Shown here: piece after piece, positions 1 to 5,210 of the stretch
Numbering within the stretch: the first letter of the stretch is position 1
Layout of the letters: each line of letters begins with the position of its first letter
Source: an uncultured Shinella sp.
Lineage (GTDB): Bacteria; Pseudomonadota; Alphaproteobacteria; Rhizobiales; Rhizobiaceae
Assembly (NCBI GenBank): GCA_946481465.1
Contig: CAMLOC010000159.1
Coordinates: forward strand, 1-7,502
Direction of reading: 5' to 3'
DNA length: 7,502 bases
Position numbers and translations under genes: made by a program
The notes under the pieces: model-generated
What the model was told of the DNA's origin: nothing
What the model saw: the letters and a program-made list of their open reading frames with translations, nothing else
Databases searched by the model: none

Positions 1-2
1 CC

Positions 3-170
3 GACGGCTTCCTCGAAAACGGCCTGCGGCCCTGGCTCTTCGAGGAGGCGATCAAGGACACGGACATCAAGCTGACGTTGCGCATGCACGAGCGCTACGA
101 CCATTCCTACTACTTCATCTCCACCTTCATGGACGATCACCTGAAATGGCATGCCGAACGCCTCGGCTGA
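3..170 (+). CDS. fghA: S-formylglutathione hydrolase, C-terminal fragment (5' end outside window)
   Basis: The last 55 codons of an open frame run into the window and end at TGA (168-170). The family hydrolyses S-formylglutathione to formate and glutathione, the final step of glutathione-dependent formaldehyde oxidation in the cytoplasm. The visible C-terminus carries the family signature YDHSYYFISTFMDDHL. Its histidine matches the catalytic His of the Ser-Asp-His triad in esterase D type enzymes. The nucleophile serine lies upstream, outside the window. The preceding DGFLENGLRP stretch also matches the family's pre-terminal region. The C-terminus looks complete. A GC-rich hairpin with modest terminator character follows 12 bases after the stop, so the gene probably ends its own transcript before the SMR gene promoter. 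The assignment rests on remembered family motifs. Confidence 0.88.
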   Translation, partial: DGFLENGLRPWLFEEAIKDTDIKLTLRMHERYDHSYYFISTFMDDHLKWHAERLG

Positions 171-181
171 GCCCGTGCCAT

Positions 182-215
182 GGCGGGGGCGCATGGCTGG
201 CATGCCGCCCCCGTC
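182..215 (+). terminator. Strong hairpin after fghA, probable terminator
   Basis: CGGGGGC (184-190) pairs with GCCCCCG (207-213). GCATG (191-195) pairs with CATGC (201-205), leaving a GCTGG loop and one bulged C at 206. The result is a 12-bp, very GC-rich stem. A G-U and a G-C pair can extend its base. It lies 12 bases after the fghA stop. The following sequence (CCTTGCCCTTTGCC) is pyrimidine-rich but has no true U-run, so termination may be weak or Rho-assisted. The -35 box of the next gene starts just after it. Confidence 0.5.
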
Positions 216-216
216 C

Positions 217-244
217 TTGCCCTTTGCCGCTCCCGCCCTATAAT
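217..244 (+). promoter_or_regulatory. Predicted sigma-70 promoter of the SMR gene
   Basis: TTGCCC (217-222) and a perfect TATAAT (239-244) are separated by 16 bases. Transcription would be expected to start near 250, where the first riboswitch stem begins. This agreement supports both calls. The -10 match is unusually good for this GC-rich sequence. No experimental start site is available. Confidence 0.6.
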
Positions 245-249
245 CCGCC

Positions 250-305
250 GCGGTAGACGGCTACCGCCGGAGCGCATCCGGTCACGACCGCGGGGACGGC
301 CTCGC
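250..305 (+). promoter_or_regulatory. Guanidine-II riboswitch (mini-ykkC) upstream of the SMR gene
   Basis: Two hairpins carry identical ACGG tetraloops. P1 is GCGGTAG-ACGG-CTACCGC (250-267), with seven Watson-Crick pairs. P2 is GCGGGG-ACGG-CCTCGC (290-305), with six pairs including one G-U. A 22-nt linker separates them. Two stem-loops with ACGR tetraloops just upstream of a ribosome binding site are the published definition of mini-ykkC / guanidine-II RNA. In that class each loop binds guanidinium and the two loops dock on each other. The class commonly precedes sugE-type SMR genes, as here. A sequence able to pair with the Shine-Dalgarno begins inside the 3' arm of P2, suggesting ligand-dependent translational activation. 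Loops, stems, spacing and gene context are read directly from the sequence. Ligand binding is inferred. Confidence 0.85.
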
Positions 306-322
306 TCCTTTCTGATGGAGTG
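303..322 (+). promoter_or_regulatory. Possible Shine-Dalgarno-sequestering helix of the guanidine riboswitch
   Basis: CGCTCC (303-308) can pair with GGAGTG (317-322; one G-U pair) across an 8-nt loop, burying the GGAG Shine-Dalgarno (317-320). Three of the six pairing bases (303-305) are also the 3' arm of P2, so the two helices exclude each other. The simple reading is that guanidine stabilises P2, breaks this helix and frees the ribosome binding site. This is inference from base pairing only. Confidence 0.45.
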
Positions 323-326
323 GGCA

Positions 327-611
327 ATGCCCTGGATCTACCTCACCCTCGCCGGCCTGTTCGAAATCGGCTGGGCAATCGGCCTCAAATATACCGATGG
401 CTTCACGAAGCCCCTGCCGACGGTGCTCACCGCCGGCTCGATGGTCGTTTCCATCGTGCTCCTCGGCCTTGCCGTGAAGACGCTGCCGATCGGCACGGTC
501 GGCACGGTTATGCTCGGCATCTTCCTCTTCGCCGAGCCGGTGACCGCCATGCGCATGGGCTGCATCGCCCTCATCGTCACCGGCATCCTCGGCCTGAAAT
601 TCGCCGCTTAA
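327..611 (+). CDS. sugE: SMR-family SugE/Gdx guanidinium exporter with an internal 10-residue deletion in TM3
   Basis: This 94-residue membrane protein belongs to the SMR family, SugE/Gdx branch. These proteins work as antiparallel dimers in the inner membrane and exchange guanidinium (or small quaternary ammonium compounds) for protons. Glu13, Trp16 and Ser42, known substrate-site residues of Gdx proteins, are all present, as is the FEIGWAIGLKYT segment. After LPIGT (53-57) the family normally continues AYAVWTGIG(A/T)VGTV. Here it reads VGTV directly, so ten residues are missing, including the conserved Tyr59 and Trp62 and the glycine-rich part of helix 3. Usual length is about 104-105 residues. 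The reading frame is intact and helix 4 (MGCIALIVTGILGLKFAA) is normal. The ATG at 327 is chosen because GGAG (317-320) lies 6 bases upstream and the protein then begins MPWIYL like its relatives. In-frame starts at 180 and 315 would run through the promoter and riboswitch or lack a ribosome binding site. Family is certain; whether this copy transports is doubtful. Confidence 0.88.
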   Translation: MPWIYLTLAGLFEIGWAIGLKYTDGFTKPLPTVLTAGSMVVSIVLLGLAVKTLPIGTVGTVMLGIFLFAEPVTAMRMGCIALIVTGILGLKFAA

Positions 612-649
612 AGCAATAATCGCGGCAGGACAAAAGGCTGGAGCGCGTT

Positions 650-667
650 CGCGATCGGAAGATCGCG
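650..667. terminator. Hairpin between convergent genes, possible shared terminator
   Basis: CGCGATC (650-656) and GATCGCG (661-667) form a perfect 7-bp stem closed by a GGAA tetraloop. It lies between the SMR gene stop and the stop of the oppositely oriented DoxX gene, where a bidirectional terminator is expected. There is no U-run on the + side. On the - side a TTTT run follows about 19 bases beyond the stem, so intrinsic termination is uncertain. Confidence 0.35.
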
Positions 668-674
668 GACGGCT

Positions 675-1058
675 CTAACGGCGATTGTCGAGCGCGAAGG
701 CTCCGGGGCCTGCGGCCGTCAGGTACAGGAAGACGAAGCAGAACAGGATCGCGGCGTCGCCGCGATTGTTGACCGGGAAGAAACTCTGCGGCGCATGGGC
801 CATGAAATAGGCGACCGCCATGAAGCCGCAGAGCACCAGGGCCGCAGGCCGGGTGAAGAGGCCGAGAAGAATGAGAACGCCCCCGACGATCTCCAGCGCG
901 CCGGCCACCCCGATCAGGTTCATCAGGTCGCCGAAAGGCTGTTCCGCCGGCGGGAAATCGAAGAATTTCTGCGTGCCGTGCTCGATGAAGAGCAGCGCCG
1001 TCATGATGCGCAGCGCGGCGAGCGCCTGCGGCCGGTAGGCGGATAGTCCTTCGAACAT
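675..1058 (-). CDS. DoxX family integral membrane protein
   Basis: This 127-residue hydrophobic protein has four predicted membrane helices (about 10-28, 47-68, 72-92 and 100-120). It matches the DoxX family through its RIMTALLFIEHGTQKFF N-terminus, the GALEIVGGVLILLGLFTRPAA core and the FPVNNRGDAAILFCFVFLY end. DoxX proteins are small inner-membrane proteins. Some take part in quinone-linked or thiol-stress functions, but no specific reaction can be assigned here. The ATG at 1058 is preferred because AGGAG sits 8 bases upstream. A GTG at 1067 is in frame, would add three residues and also has a purine-rich sequence (GAGGAG) ahead of it. The gene lies 69 bases downstream of the exported-protein gene on the same strand and may be cotranscribed with it. 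It converges on the SMR gene. Confidence 0.85.
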   Translation of the reverse strand: MFEGLSAYRPQALAALRIMTALLFIEHGTQKFFDFPPAEQPFGDLMNLIGVAGALEIVGGVLILLGLFTRPAALVLCGFMAVAYFMAHAPQSFFPVNNRGDAAILFCFVFLYLTAAGPGAFALDNRR

Positions 1059-1127
1059 GCCGTTCACTCCTCTCCTCTTCAGCGGGAGGGGAATGGTATC
1101 ACGCTTCCGCGCGGATTCGCCAAGCCA

Positions 1128-1781
1128 TCAGTCGCAGCTGATCGCCTGCGTGACGACGCAGGGCGCGATCTTCTTCGCCGAGCCTTCCGGCAGCGCGCGC
1201 GAGCGCACGTTCAGCGCCGCCTCGGTGGGAATGACCAGCGGGCGTTTCTGCCCGCCCGAACGGGTCTCGACGGTTGCCGTGGTCGCCGGGCGGCGCTTGC
1301 CGCCGGCATATTTACGGCCCTTGCCGGGGCGCTTGCCATGAAAAACCTTGCCGGCCGCGACCGGTGCGAGATGATAGGCGAGCGCCACGCGCTTGGCGAT
1401 GGCGTCGCCGAGCGCGGCTTCGCGGCCCTTCTGCCTGGGCGGCATGAAGCTGTTGATCGTCAGCGTCCGGCTCGACGACGTGCCGGGGCCGCTCAGCGTG
1501 ACCGTCACCCGTGCGGTGCTCTGGCCGTCGCGGCCTTCCCTGACGCCGGCAACCCGCACGTCCATCGTCGCACGGTCGATCGCCACCGCCCGGCGCGTCG
1601 CCCTGGCGGAGCGCTTCAGGTGCTCGCCGGTGCGCTTCAGCACCGTGGCGGATGCGCTGTCGTCGCCGCTGACGACGATCTTGCGGATGTCGCGGACCGG
1701 AAAGGCCTCGTCGGCGCCGGCGGCAAGGGGGGTGGAGAACAGAAGGCTGGCGGAAAGAAGCGTGCGAACAAGGAACTGCAT
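1128..1781 (-). CDS. Exported protein of unknown function with a basic, low-complexity segment
   Basis: I do not recognise the family. The 217-residue product begins with a clear Sec signal peptide: MQFLVR, a hydrophobic stretch to about residue 20, then an AGA-D cleavage site after residue 23. A periplasmic location is therefore likely. Residues 25-140 look like a folded alpha/beta region (VRDIRKIVVSGDD, MDVRVAGVREG, ARVTVTLSGPG). Residues 145-182 are rich in Lys, Arg and Gly. The C-terminus has two cysteines (208 and 216), which could form a disulfide. The ATG at 1781 is chosen because it places the signal peptide at the N-terminus. An in-frame ATG at 1820 would put 13 polar residues ahead of it. 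No good Shine-Dalgarno precedes either start. The gene follows ATP12 by 67 bases on the same strand. Clear coding character, unknown role. Confidence 0.7.
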   Translation of the reverse strand: MQFLVRTLLSASLLFSTPLAAGADEAFPVRDIRKIVVSGDDSASATVLKRTGEHLKRSARATRRAVAIDRATMDVRVAGVREGRDGQSTARVTVTLSGPGTSSSRTLTINSFMPPRQKGREAALGDAIAKRVALAYHLAPVAAGKVFHGKRPGKGRKYAGGKRRPATTATVETRSGGQKRPLVIPTEAALNVRSRALPEGSAKKIAPCVVTQAISCD

Positions 1782-1848
1782 GAAAATACCGGTATGCGAT
1801 GGCGGATGCGGCCGCGCCAAAATGGTGCGGACCGCTTAAAAAAGTCTT

Positions 1849-2634
1849 TCAGCGCGGAATGTCGGCGAGTACCGCGGCGGCGACGTCCATTTCCGCCCGG
1901 CGCAGTTCGCGGCGGCGGAAGGCTTCCTCGTCCGTGCCCCAATGCTCGATCTGCCAGTCCTCGTCGACATGGGCGAGCGTCCAGGCCCGGTCGGCGTCGA
2001 TGACGCCCTCGGCGAGCGCCAGCGCCAGCAGGGCCGAGCCGGTGAGCGTCGTCACCGTATGGAGGCAGGCGAGCGCCAGCGGATCGCGGAAGGCGGAGAG
2101 CGCCCTGGAAAAGGCCTCGATCGCCGGGATCGGCTGCTCCTGGTGCATCACGCCCTCGACGAGGATGAAGCGCGCGCCCCTCGCCTCGCCCGCCCAGCGG
2201 AGGATCGGGTCCCAGCCCTCGCGCTGCCGCTCGACGAGCCCTGCCGGCGAATCCGCCCGGTAGCAGAGCATGTCCGTGCCGGCAAAGCGCACGATCTCGT
2301 CGAAGACCGCGTCGAAATTCTCCGCCACGCCGTCGACGGCCGTGTTGACGAGGCGCGTCACCGGCATCTTCGCCGGATCGATCTCCTCGCCCTGCCCGTC
2401 CCATTCGGCGACGAGCCGGTCGGCGATCGGCCGGGCGGGCACGGCGAGCAGCTTCTTGCCGGGCGTGCGCACCGGGCGGCCGTCGAGCAGGATGCGATGC
2501 CCCTCCTCCACCGCATCCGTCGAGACGGCCTTGTAGAAGCGCTTCGGCAGCGGGCGCTTCATCTGGATCTGCGCGCGGCGCACCGGATCGGGATCGCTCA
2601 TCGCATCGGAAAGGTCGCTCAGGATGTCACGCAT
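1849..2634 (-). CDS. ATP12 family F1-ATPase assembly chaperone
   Basis: This 261-residue protein matches the ATP12 family. In mitochondria, ATP12 binds the F1 alpha subunit and prevents its aggregation before F1 assembly; alphaproteobacteria carry the ancestral form. The N-terminal half has the family's KRFYKAVS, ILLDGRPVRTPGK (48-60) and AEWDGQGEEIDPAKMPVTRL (76-95) segments. The C-terminal half has WDPILRWA (141-148), TLTGSALLALALAEG (196-210) and the acidic signature HVDEDWQIEHWGTDEEA (222-238). Length is normal for bacterial members. The ATG at 2634 has GGAG 7 bases upstream and overlaps the end of the HAD phosphatase gene by 8 bases in the ATGCGTGA arrangement, which indicates translational coupling. 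The open frame continues upstream to 2814, but that part is a shadow of the HAD gene. Function is inferred from family membership; the phosphatase and pseudouridine synthase neighbours have no obvious link to ATP synthase. Confidence 0.92.
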   Translation of the reverse strand: MRDILSDLSDAMSDPDPVRRAQIQMKRPLPKRFYKAVSTDAVEEGHRILLDGRPVRTPGKKLLAVPARPIADRLVAEWDGQGEEIDPAKMPVTRLVNTAVDGVAENFDAVFDEIVRFAGTDMLCYRADSPAGLVERQREGWDPILRWAGEARGARFILVEGVMHQEQPIPAIEAFSRALSAFRDPLALACLHTVTTLTGSALLALALAEGVIDADRAWTLAHVDEDWQIEHWGTDEEAFRRRELRRAEMDVAAAVLADIPR

Positions 2635-3292
2635 CGGAAATCTCCAGCCATTCGAGAAGGTCGGCGGGCGTGCGCAGGATGTGGTCCGCCCCGGCCTCGA
2701 CCAGTTCGGGGACGGTGGCATAGCCCCAGGAAACGCCGATCGCCGAAGCGCCGGCCGCCTTCGCCATCTGCATGTCGTAGATCGCATCGCCGATGACGAC
2801 CGTGCGGGCCGCATCGATGCCCGCCTCGCTGCAGCATTCCGTCACCATGGCCGGATGCGGCTTGGAGGGGCAGTCGTCCGCCGTGCGCGAGACGAAGAAG
2901 GTCCGGTCGAAGCCGTGTGCGGCGCGGATCAGGTCGAGGCCGCGGCGGGATTTTCCGGTCACCGCGCCGAGGATCAGGTCGTCCTGCCGTTCCAGGCGCG
3001 CCATCATGGCGGATATGCCGGGAAAGAGCGGCTCCTGGAAGCCGGGCTCGGTGCGCACGCCGGAATAGGTCGCCTTGTAGTGCGCGGTCATCGCCAGCGC
3101 CTCGTCGTCGACATGGGGCTTGCCCTGCATGCGGGCGATGGCGATATCGAGCGTCAGGCCGATGATCGCCTTGGTCTCGGCAATATCCGGCCGCGCATGG
3201 CCGAAATCGACAAAGGTGCGCGCCATGACCTCGTGGATCAGCCCGGCGCTGTCGACCAGCGTGCCGTCGCAATCGAAGAGAACGAGCCGCAT
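2627..3292 (-). CDS. HAD superfamily phosphatase, phosphoglycolate-phosphatase-like
   Basis: This 221-residue cytoplasmic hydrolase has all four HAD motifs. Motif I is DCDGTLVDS, with nucleophile Asp7 and acid/base Asp9. Motif II is the Thr of VTGKS (Thr112). Motif III is Lys144 in SKPHP. Motif IV is GDAIYDMQMA, with Asp169 and Asp173 for Mg2+. The insertion between motifs I and II is an alpha-helical cap typical of subclass IA (Gph/PGMB-like) enzymes. The likely reaction is Mg2+-dependent hydrolysis of a small phosphomonoester. Phosphoglycolate is only one possibility, so no symbol is given. The ATG at 3292 shares one base with the stop of the pseudouridine synthase (TGATG), and its own end overlaps ATP12. 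It is thus the middle gene of a tightly coupled three-gene operon. Confidence 0.9.
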   Translation of the reverse strand: MRLVLFDCDGTLVDSAGLIHEVMARTFVDFGHARPDIAETKAIIGLTLDIAIARMQGKPHVDDEALAMTAHYKATYSGVRTEPGFQEPLFPGISAMMARLERQDDLILGAVTGKSRRGLDLIRAAHGFDRTFFVSRTADDCPSKPHPAMVTECCSEAGIDAARTVVIGDAIYDMQMAKAAGASAIGVSWGYATVPELVEAGADHILRTPADLLEWLEISDA

Positions 3293-4284
3293 CAGTCTTC
3301 CTCGTCCGCGGCGTTCTGGTCGAAGCCGAAGAGGTTCCAGGTCTGCACCATGTGCGGCGGCAGCGGCGCGGTGACGCGCAGGCGCCCGCCGGACGGATGC
3401 GGGATATCGATATGGCGCGCGTGAAGATGCAGGCGGTTCTGCACGCCGCCCGGAAACGGCCAGTTGATGTCCGCCTCGAAATATTTCGGATCGCCGAGGA
3501 TCGGGTGGCCGATATGGGCGGCATGGACGCGCAGCTGGTGCGTGCGGCCGGTATAGGGCTCCATCTCCAGCCAGGCGAAGTTCTGCCCGGCCTGCTCGAC
3601 GACGCGGTAGAAGGAGACGGCGTGGTCCGCGCCGTCCTCGCCGTGCTTGGCGATGCGCATGCGATCACCGTCGGGCGTCTGTTCCTTGACCAGCCAGGTG
3701 GAGATCTTGTCCTCGCGCTTCTTCGGCACGCCCTTGACCAGCGACCAGTAGGTCTTCTTGGTGTCGCGCTCGCGGAAGGCGGCGGTCAGCTTCTGCGCCG
3801 CGCCGCGCGTGCGGGCGATGACGAGCACGCCCGACGTATCGCGGTCGAGACGGTGGACCAGGCGCGGCTTCTCGCCCTTCTGGCTCGTCCAGGCCTCCAG
3901 CATCTTGTCGATGTGCCGGGTGACGCCCGAGCCGCCCTGCACGGCGATGCCGGCCGGCTTGTTGAGCACGAAGACCTTGTCGTCCTCATGCAGGAGCATG
4001 CGGGCGAGCAGTTCGCCGTCGGGGGAATGTTTCAGGTCGCGGCCGGCGATGGGGCCGGCCTTCGGCCCCTTGGCATCCACGTCCATCGGCGGGATGCGGA
4101 CCATCTGGCCGGGCTGCACGCGGGTGTCGCTCTTGGCCCTGCCGCCGTCGACGCGCACCTGGCCGGAGCGCAGCAATTTCTGCAGCTGGCCGAAGCCGAG
4201 GCCCGGATAGTGGATCTTGAACCACCGGTCGAGCCGCATGCCCGCCTCGTCGTTCTCCACCTGCTTGTGTTCGATGCCTGCCAT
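3292..4284 (-). CDS. rluC: RluA/RluC family 23S rRNA pseudouridine synthase
   Basis: This 330-residue enzyme isomerises uridine to pseudouridine in RNA. RluC of E. coli modifies 23S rRNA positions 955, 2504 and 2580. An N-terminal S4-like RNA-binding domain (about residues 16-66, from MRLDRWFKIHYPGL to the VRI segment) precedes the catalytic domain. The catalytic motif HRLDRDTSG (144-152) carries the nucleophilic Asp147. The downstream TGRTHQLRVHAAHIGHPILGD block is the other family signature. Length fits RluC/RluD. RluC rather than RluD is inferred from the overall pattern and the usual rhizobial neighbours, so the exact target uridines are uncertain. The ATG at 4284 has an AAGG-type ribosome binding site about 6 bases upstream. 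It is the first gene of the rluC-HAD-ATP12 operon. Its promoter should lie in the 69 bases before it. Confidence 0.9.
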   Translation of the reverse strand: MAGIEHKQVENDEAGMRLDRWFKIHYPGLGFGQLQKLLRSGQVRVDGGRAKSDTRVQPGQMVRIPPMDVDAKGPKAGPIAGRDLKHSPDGELLARMLLHEDDKVFVLNKPAGIAVQGGSGVTRHIDKMLEAWTSQKGEKPRLVHRLDRDTSGVLVIARTRGAAQKLTAAFRERDTKKTYWSLVKGVPKKREDKISTWLVKEQTPDGDRMRIAKHGEDGADHAVSFYRVVEQAGQNFAWLEMEPYTGRTHQLRVHAAHIGHPILGDPKYFEADINWPFPGGVQNRLHLHARHIDIPHPSGGRLRVTAPLPPHMVQTWNLFGFDQNAADEED

Positions 4285-4299
4285 CTTCGCCTTCTTTCG

Positions 4300-4320
4300 T
4301 TGCGCCGTGCTTTAGCGCAA
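4300..4320. repeat. Inverted repeat in the rluC leader
   Basis: TTGCGC (4300-4305) and GCGCAA (4315-4320) form a perfect 6-bp inverted repeat with a 9-nt spacer, 16 bases upstream of the rluC start. It could be a small leader hairpin or a protein-binding site. No regulator is recognised. Confidence 0.3.
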
Positions 4321-4353
4321 GAACGGGCGAAGGGGAATATTGGAAACGGCGCG

Positions 4354-4590
4354 TCAGAAGGCGCGGAAGGTCAACGTGGTCAGCGAGCGCACGATGCCGG
4401 GAATGGAGGCGACGTGGTCGTTGATGAACTTGCCGATATCCTCCTCGCTGTCGACATAGATCTTCAGGAGAAGGTCGTAGTCGCCGCTCGTCGAATAGAG
4501 CTCCGAAATGAGTTCCGTAGCGTAAAGCGCGTCGGCCACTTCATAGGTTTTGCCCGGAGCGCATTGCAATTGCACGAAAATCGGCTTCAT
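4354..4590 (-). CDS. Stand-alone Lrp/AsnC ligand-binding (RAM) domain protein
   Basis: This 78-residue protein consists only of the C-terminal effector-binding domain of Lrp/AsnC regulators, with no helix-turn-helix. The characteristic STSGDYDLLLKIYVDSEEDI segment (33-52) and the closing VASIPGIVRSLTTLTF (60-75) fit the beta-alpha-beta-beta-alpha-beta RAM fold, which assembles into dimers and higher oligomers and binds amino acids. Stand-alone versions of this length are a known family, so it is not a truncated gene. They may bind small ligands or associate with full Lrp proteins; the role is unproven. The ATG at 4590 is supported by a strong GGGAGGA ribosome binding site 3 bases upstream. 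The open frame extends to 4683 but lacks such a site there. The gene is divergent from the unknown gene at 4802, with a 211-bp shared upstream region containing a 14-bp palindrome and a direct repeat pair. Confidence 0.88.
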   Translation of the reverse strand: MKPIFVQLQCAPGKTYEVADALYATELISELYSTSGDYDLLLKIYVDSEEDIGKFINDHVASIPGIVRSLTTLTFRAF

Positions 4591-4658
4591 CGGTCCTCCC
4601 GCGCCATCGGCGGCATGCTTGTTCCCGCCCGATTCCGGCGGGGTTCGACACCTCTTAT

Positions 4659-4672
4659 GGCGGAATTCCGCC
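4659..4672. repeat. Perfect 14-bp palindrome upstream of the Lrp-type gene
   Basis: GGCGGAATTCCGCC is perfectly self-complementary. It lies about 70 bases upstream of the Lrp-type gene start. On the - strand it sits inside the spacer of a possible promoter (TTGCCT then CATAAG), a position suitable for an operator. No matching regulator consensus is recognised. Confidence 0.35.
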
Positions 4673-4720
4673 GGCAAAGGCAAGGCCGGCCGAAAGCCGC
4701 GCGATCCGTTAAAATTCGAT

Positions 4721-4763
4721 GAAAATGCAACTATCGCACTTCATATCTGTGAAAGATGCAACT
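4721..4763. promoter_or_regulatory. Two direct repeats 31 bp apart upstream of the small unknown gene
   Basis: GAAAATGCAACT (4721-4732) recurs as GAAAGATGCAACT (4751-4763). The shared ATGCAACT cores start at 4725 and 4756, 31 bp apart. That is close to three helical turns, so two proteins would bind on the same face. The stretch is AT-rich compared with its surroundings, as expected for a promoter. It is a candidate operator; the regulator is unknown. Confidence 0.35.
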
Positions 4764-4801
4764 GTTAGATTGTGACAACACAACCAACTCCGTTGAACGC
4801 C

Positions 4802-5089
4802 ATGACACAGATCGTGACAGTTTCGCCGGCAACGGCCGCCTATGCATCGCTCGGGATGCGATCGCAGACGCGCGCAAACACCCTTTTCGAGGAGCGCATC
4901 CACGCCTGGAGCGAGGAGGCCAAGGTGCGCGGCGATGCCCGCGCGATCGCCGCCCTCAACGTCATCCATCCGCCGGCGCTCGCGCTGGCGCTGATCACCG
5001 CCCCGGGAAGCACGCCGCAGGTGACGGTCGCCGAGGCGCAGCGCCTCTATGACGAGAACGAACTGCCCACCCTGCCGGACCCCGCCTGA
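4802..5089 (+). CDS. Small hypothetical protein
   Basis: I do not recognise this 95-residue product. It has no signal peptide or clear membrane segment. The middle (TRANTLFEERIHAWSEEAKVRGDARAIAALN) looks helical and charged. A short hydrophobic run (PPALALALITAPG) follows, then an acidic C-terminus (RLYDENELPTLPDPA). Codon use matches the neighbouring genes, and an intrinsic terminator lies 34 bases after the stop, both signs of a real gene. The ATG at 4802 is preferred. A GTG at 4772 is in frame and would add ten residues, and neither has a convincing Shine-Dalgarno. The gene is divergent from the Lrp-type gene and has its own AT-rich upstream region with paired direct repeats. Confidence 0.65.
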   Translation: MTQIVTVSPATAAYASLGMRSQTRANTLFEERIHAWSEEAKVRGDARAIAALNVIHPPALALALITAPGSTPQVTVAEAQRLYDENELPTLPDPA

Positions 5090-5123
5090 TCCTCCCCGAG
5101 AAACAGCCGTCCTCCAACCTGCA

Positions 5124-5146
5124 GCCCCTTCGGGGGCTTTTCTTTT
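5124..5146 (+). terminator. Intrinsic terminator
   Basis: GCCCC (5124-5128), a TTCG tetraloop and GGGGC (5133-5137) are followed directly by TTTTCTTTT (5138-5146). This is a textbook Rho-independent terminator with a stable UUCG loop. It ends the transcript of the small unknown gene and insulates the gcv promoter. Confidence 0.92.
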
Positions 5147-5210
5147 GGAACACGTTTTCCCCGGCCTTTCCCGCTACGACAAAAATTCGCTTGGTAGCGA
5201 CGCAACGCTC

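Noticed and set aside
268..289. Guanidine-I or guanidine-III riboswitch
   Set aside because: I looked for the conserved cores of the larger ykkC class and the pseudoknotted class and did not find them. The ACGG-loop pair fits guanidine-II alone.
180..326. N-terminal extension of the SMR reading frame from 180 or 315
   Set aside because: This stretch holds a hairpin, the TATAAT promoter and the riboswitch. The extension is Arg/Pro-rich with no membrane character, and a proper Shine-Dalgarno precedes 327.
2635..2814. Upstream extension of the ATP12 reading frame
   Set aside because: It lies inside the HAD phosphatase gene in another frame. The ATG at 2634 has a good Shine-Dalgarno and gives a family-like N-terminus.
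3352..4722. Long + strand open frame (456 codons) opposite rluC and the Lrp-type gene
   Set aside because: Antisense shadow covering two well-supported - strand genes; no recognisable domains.
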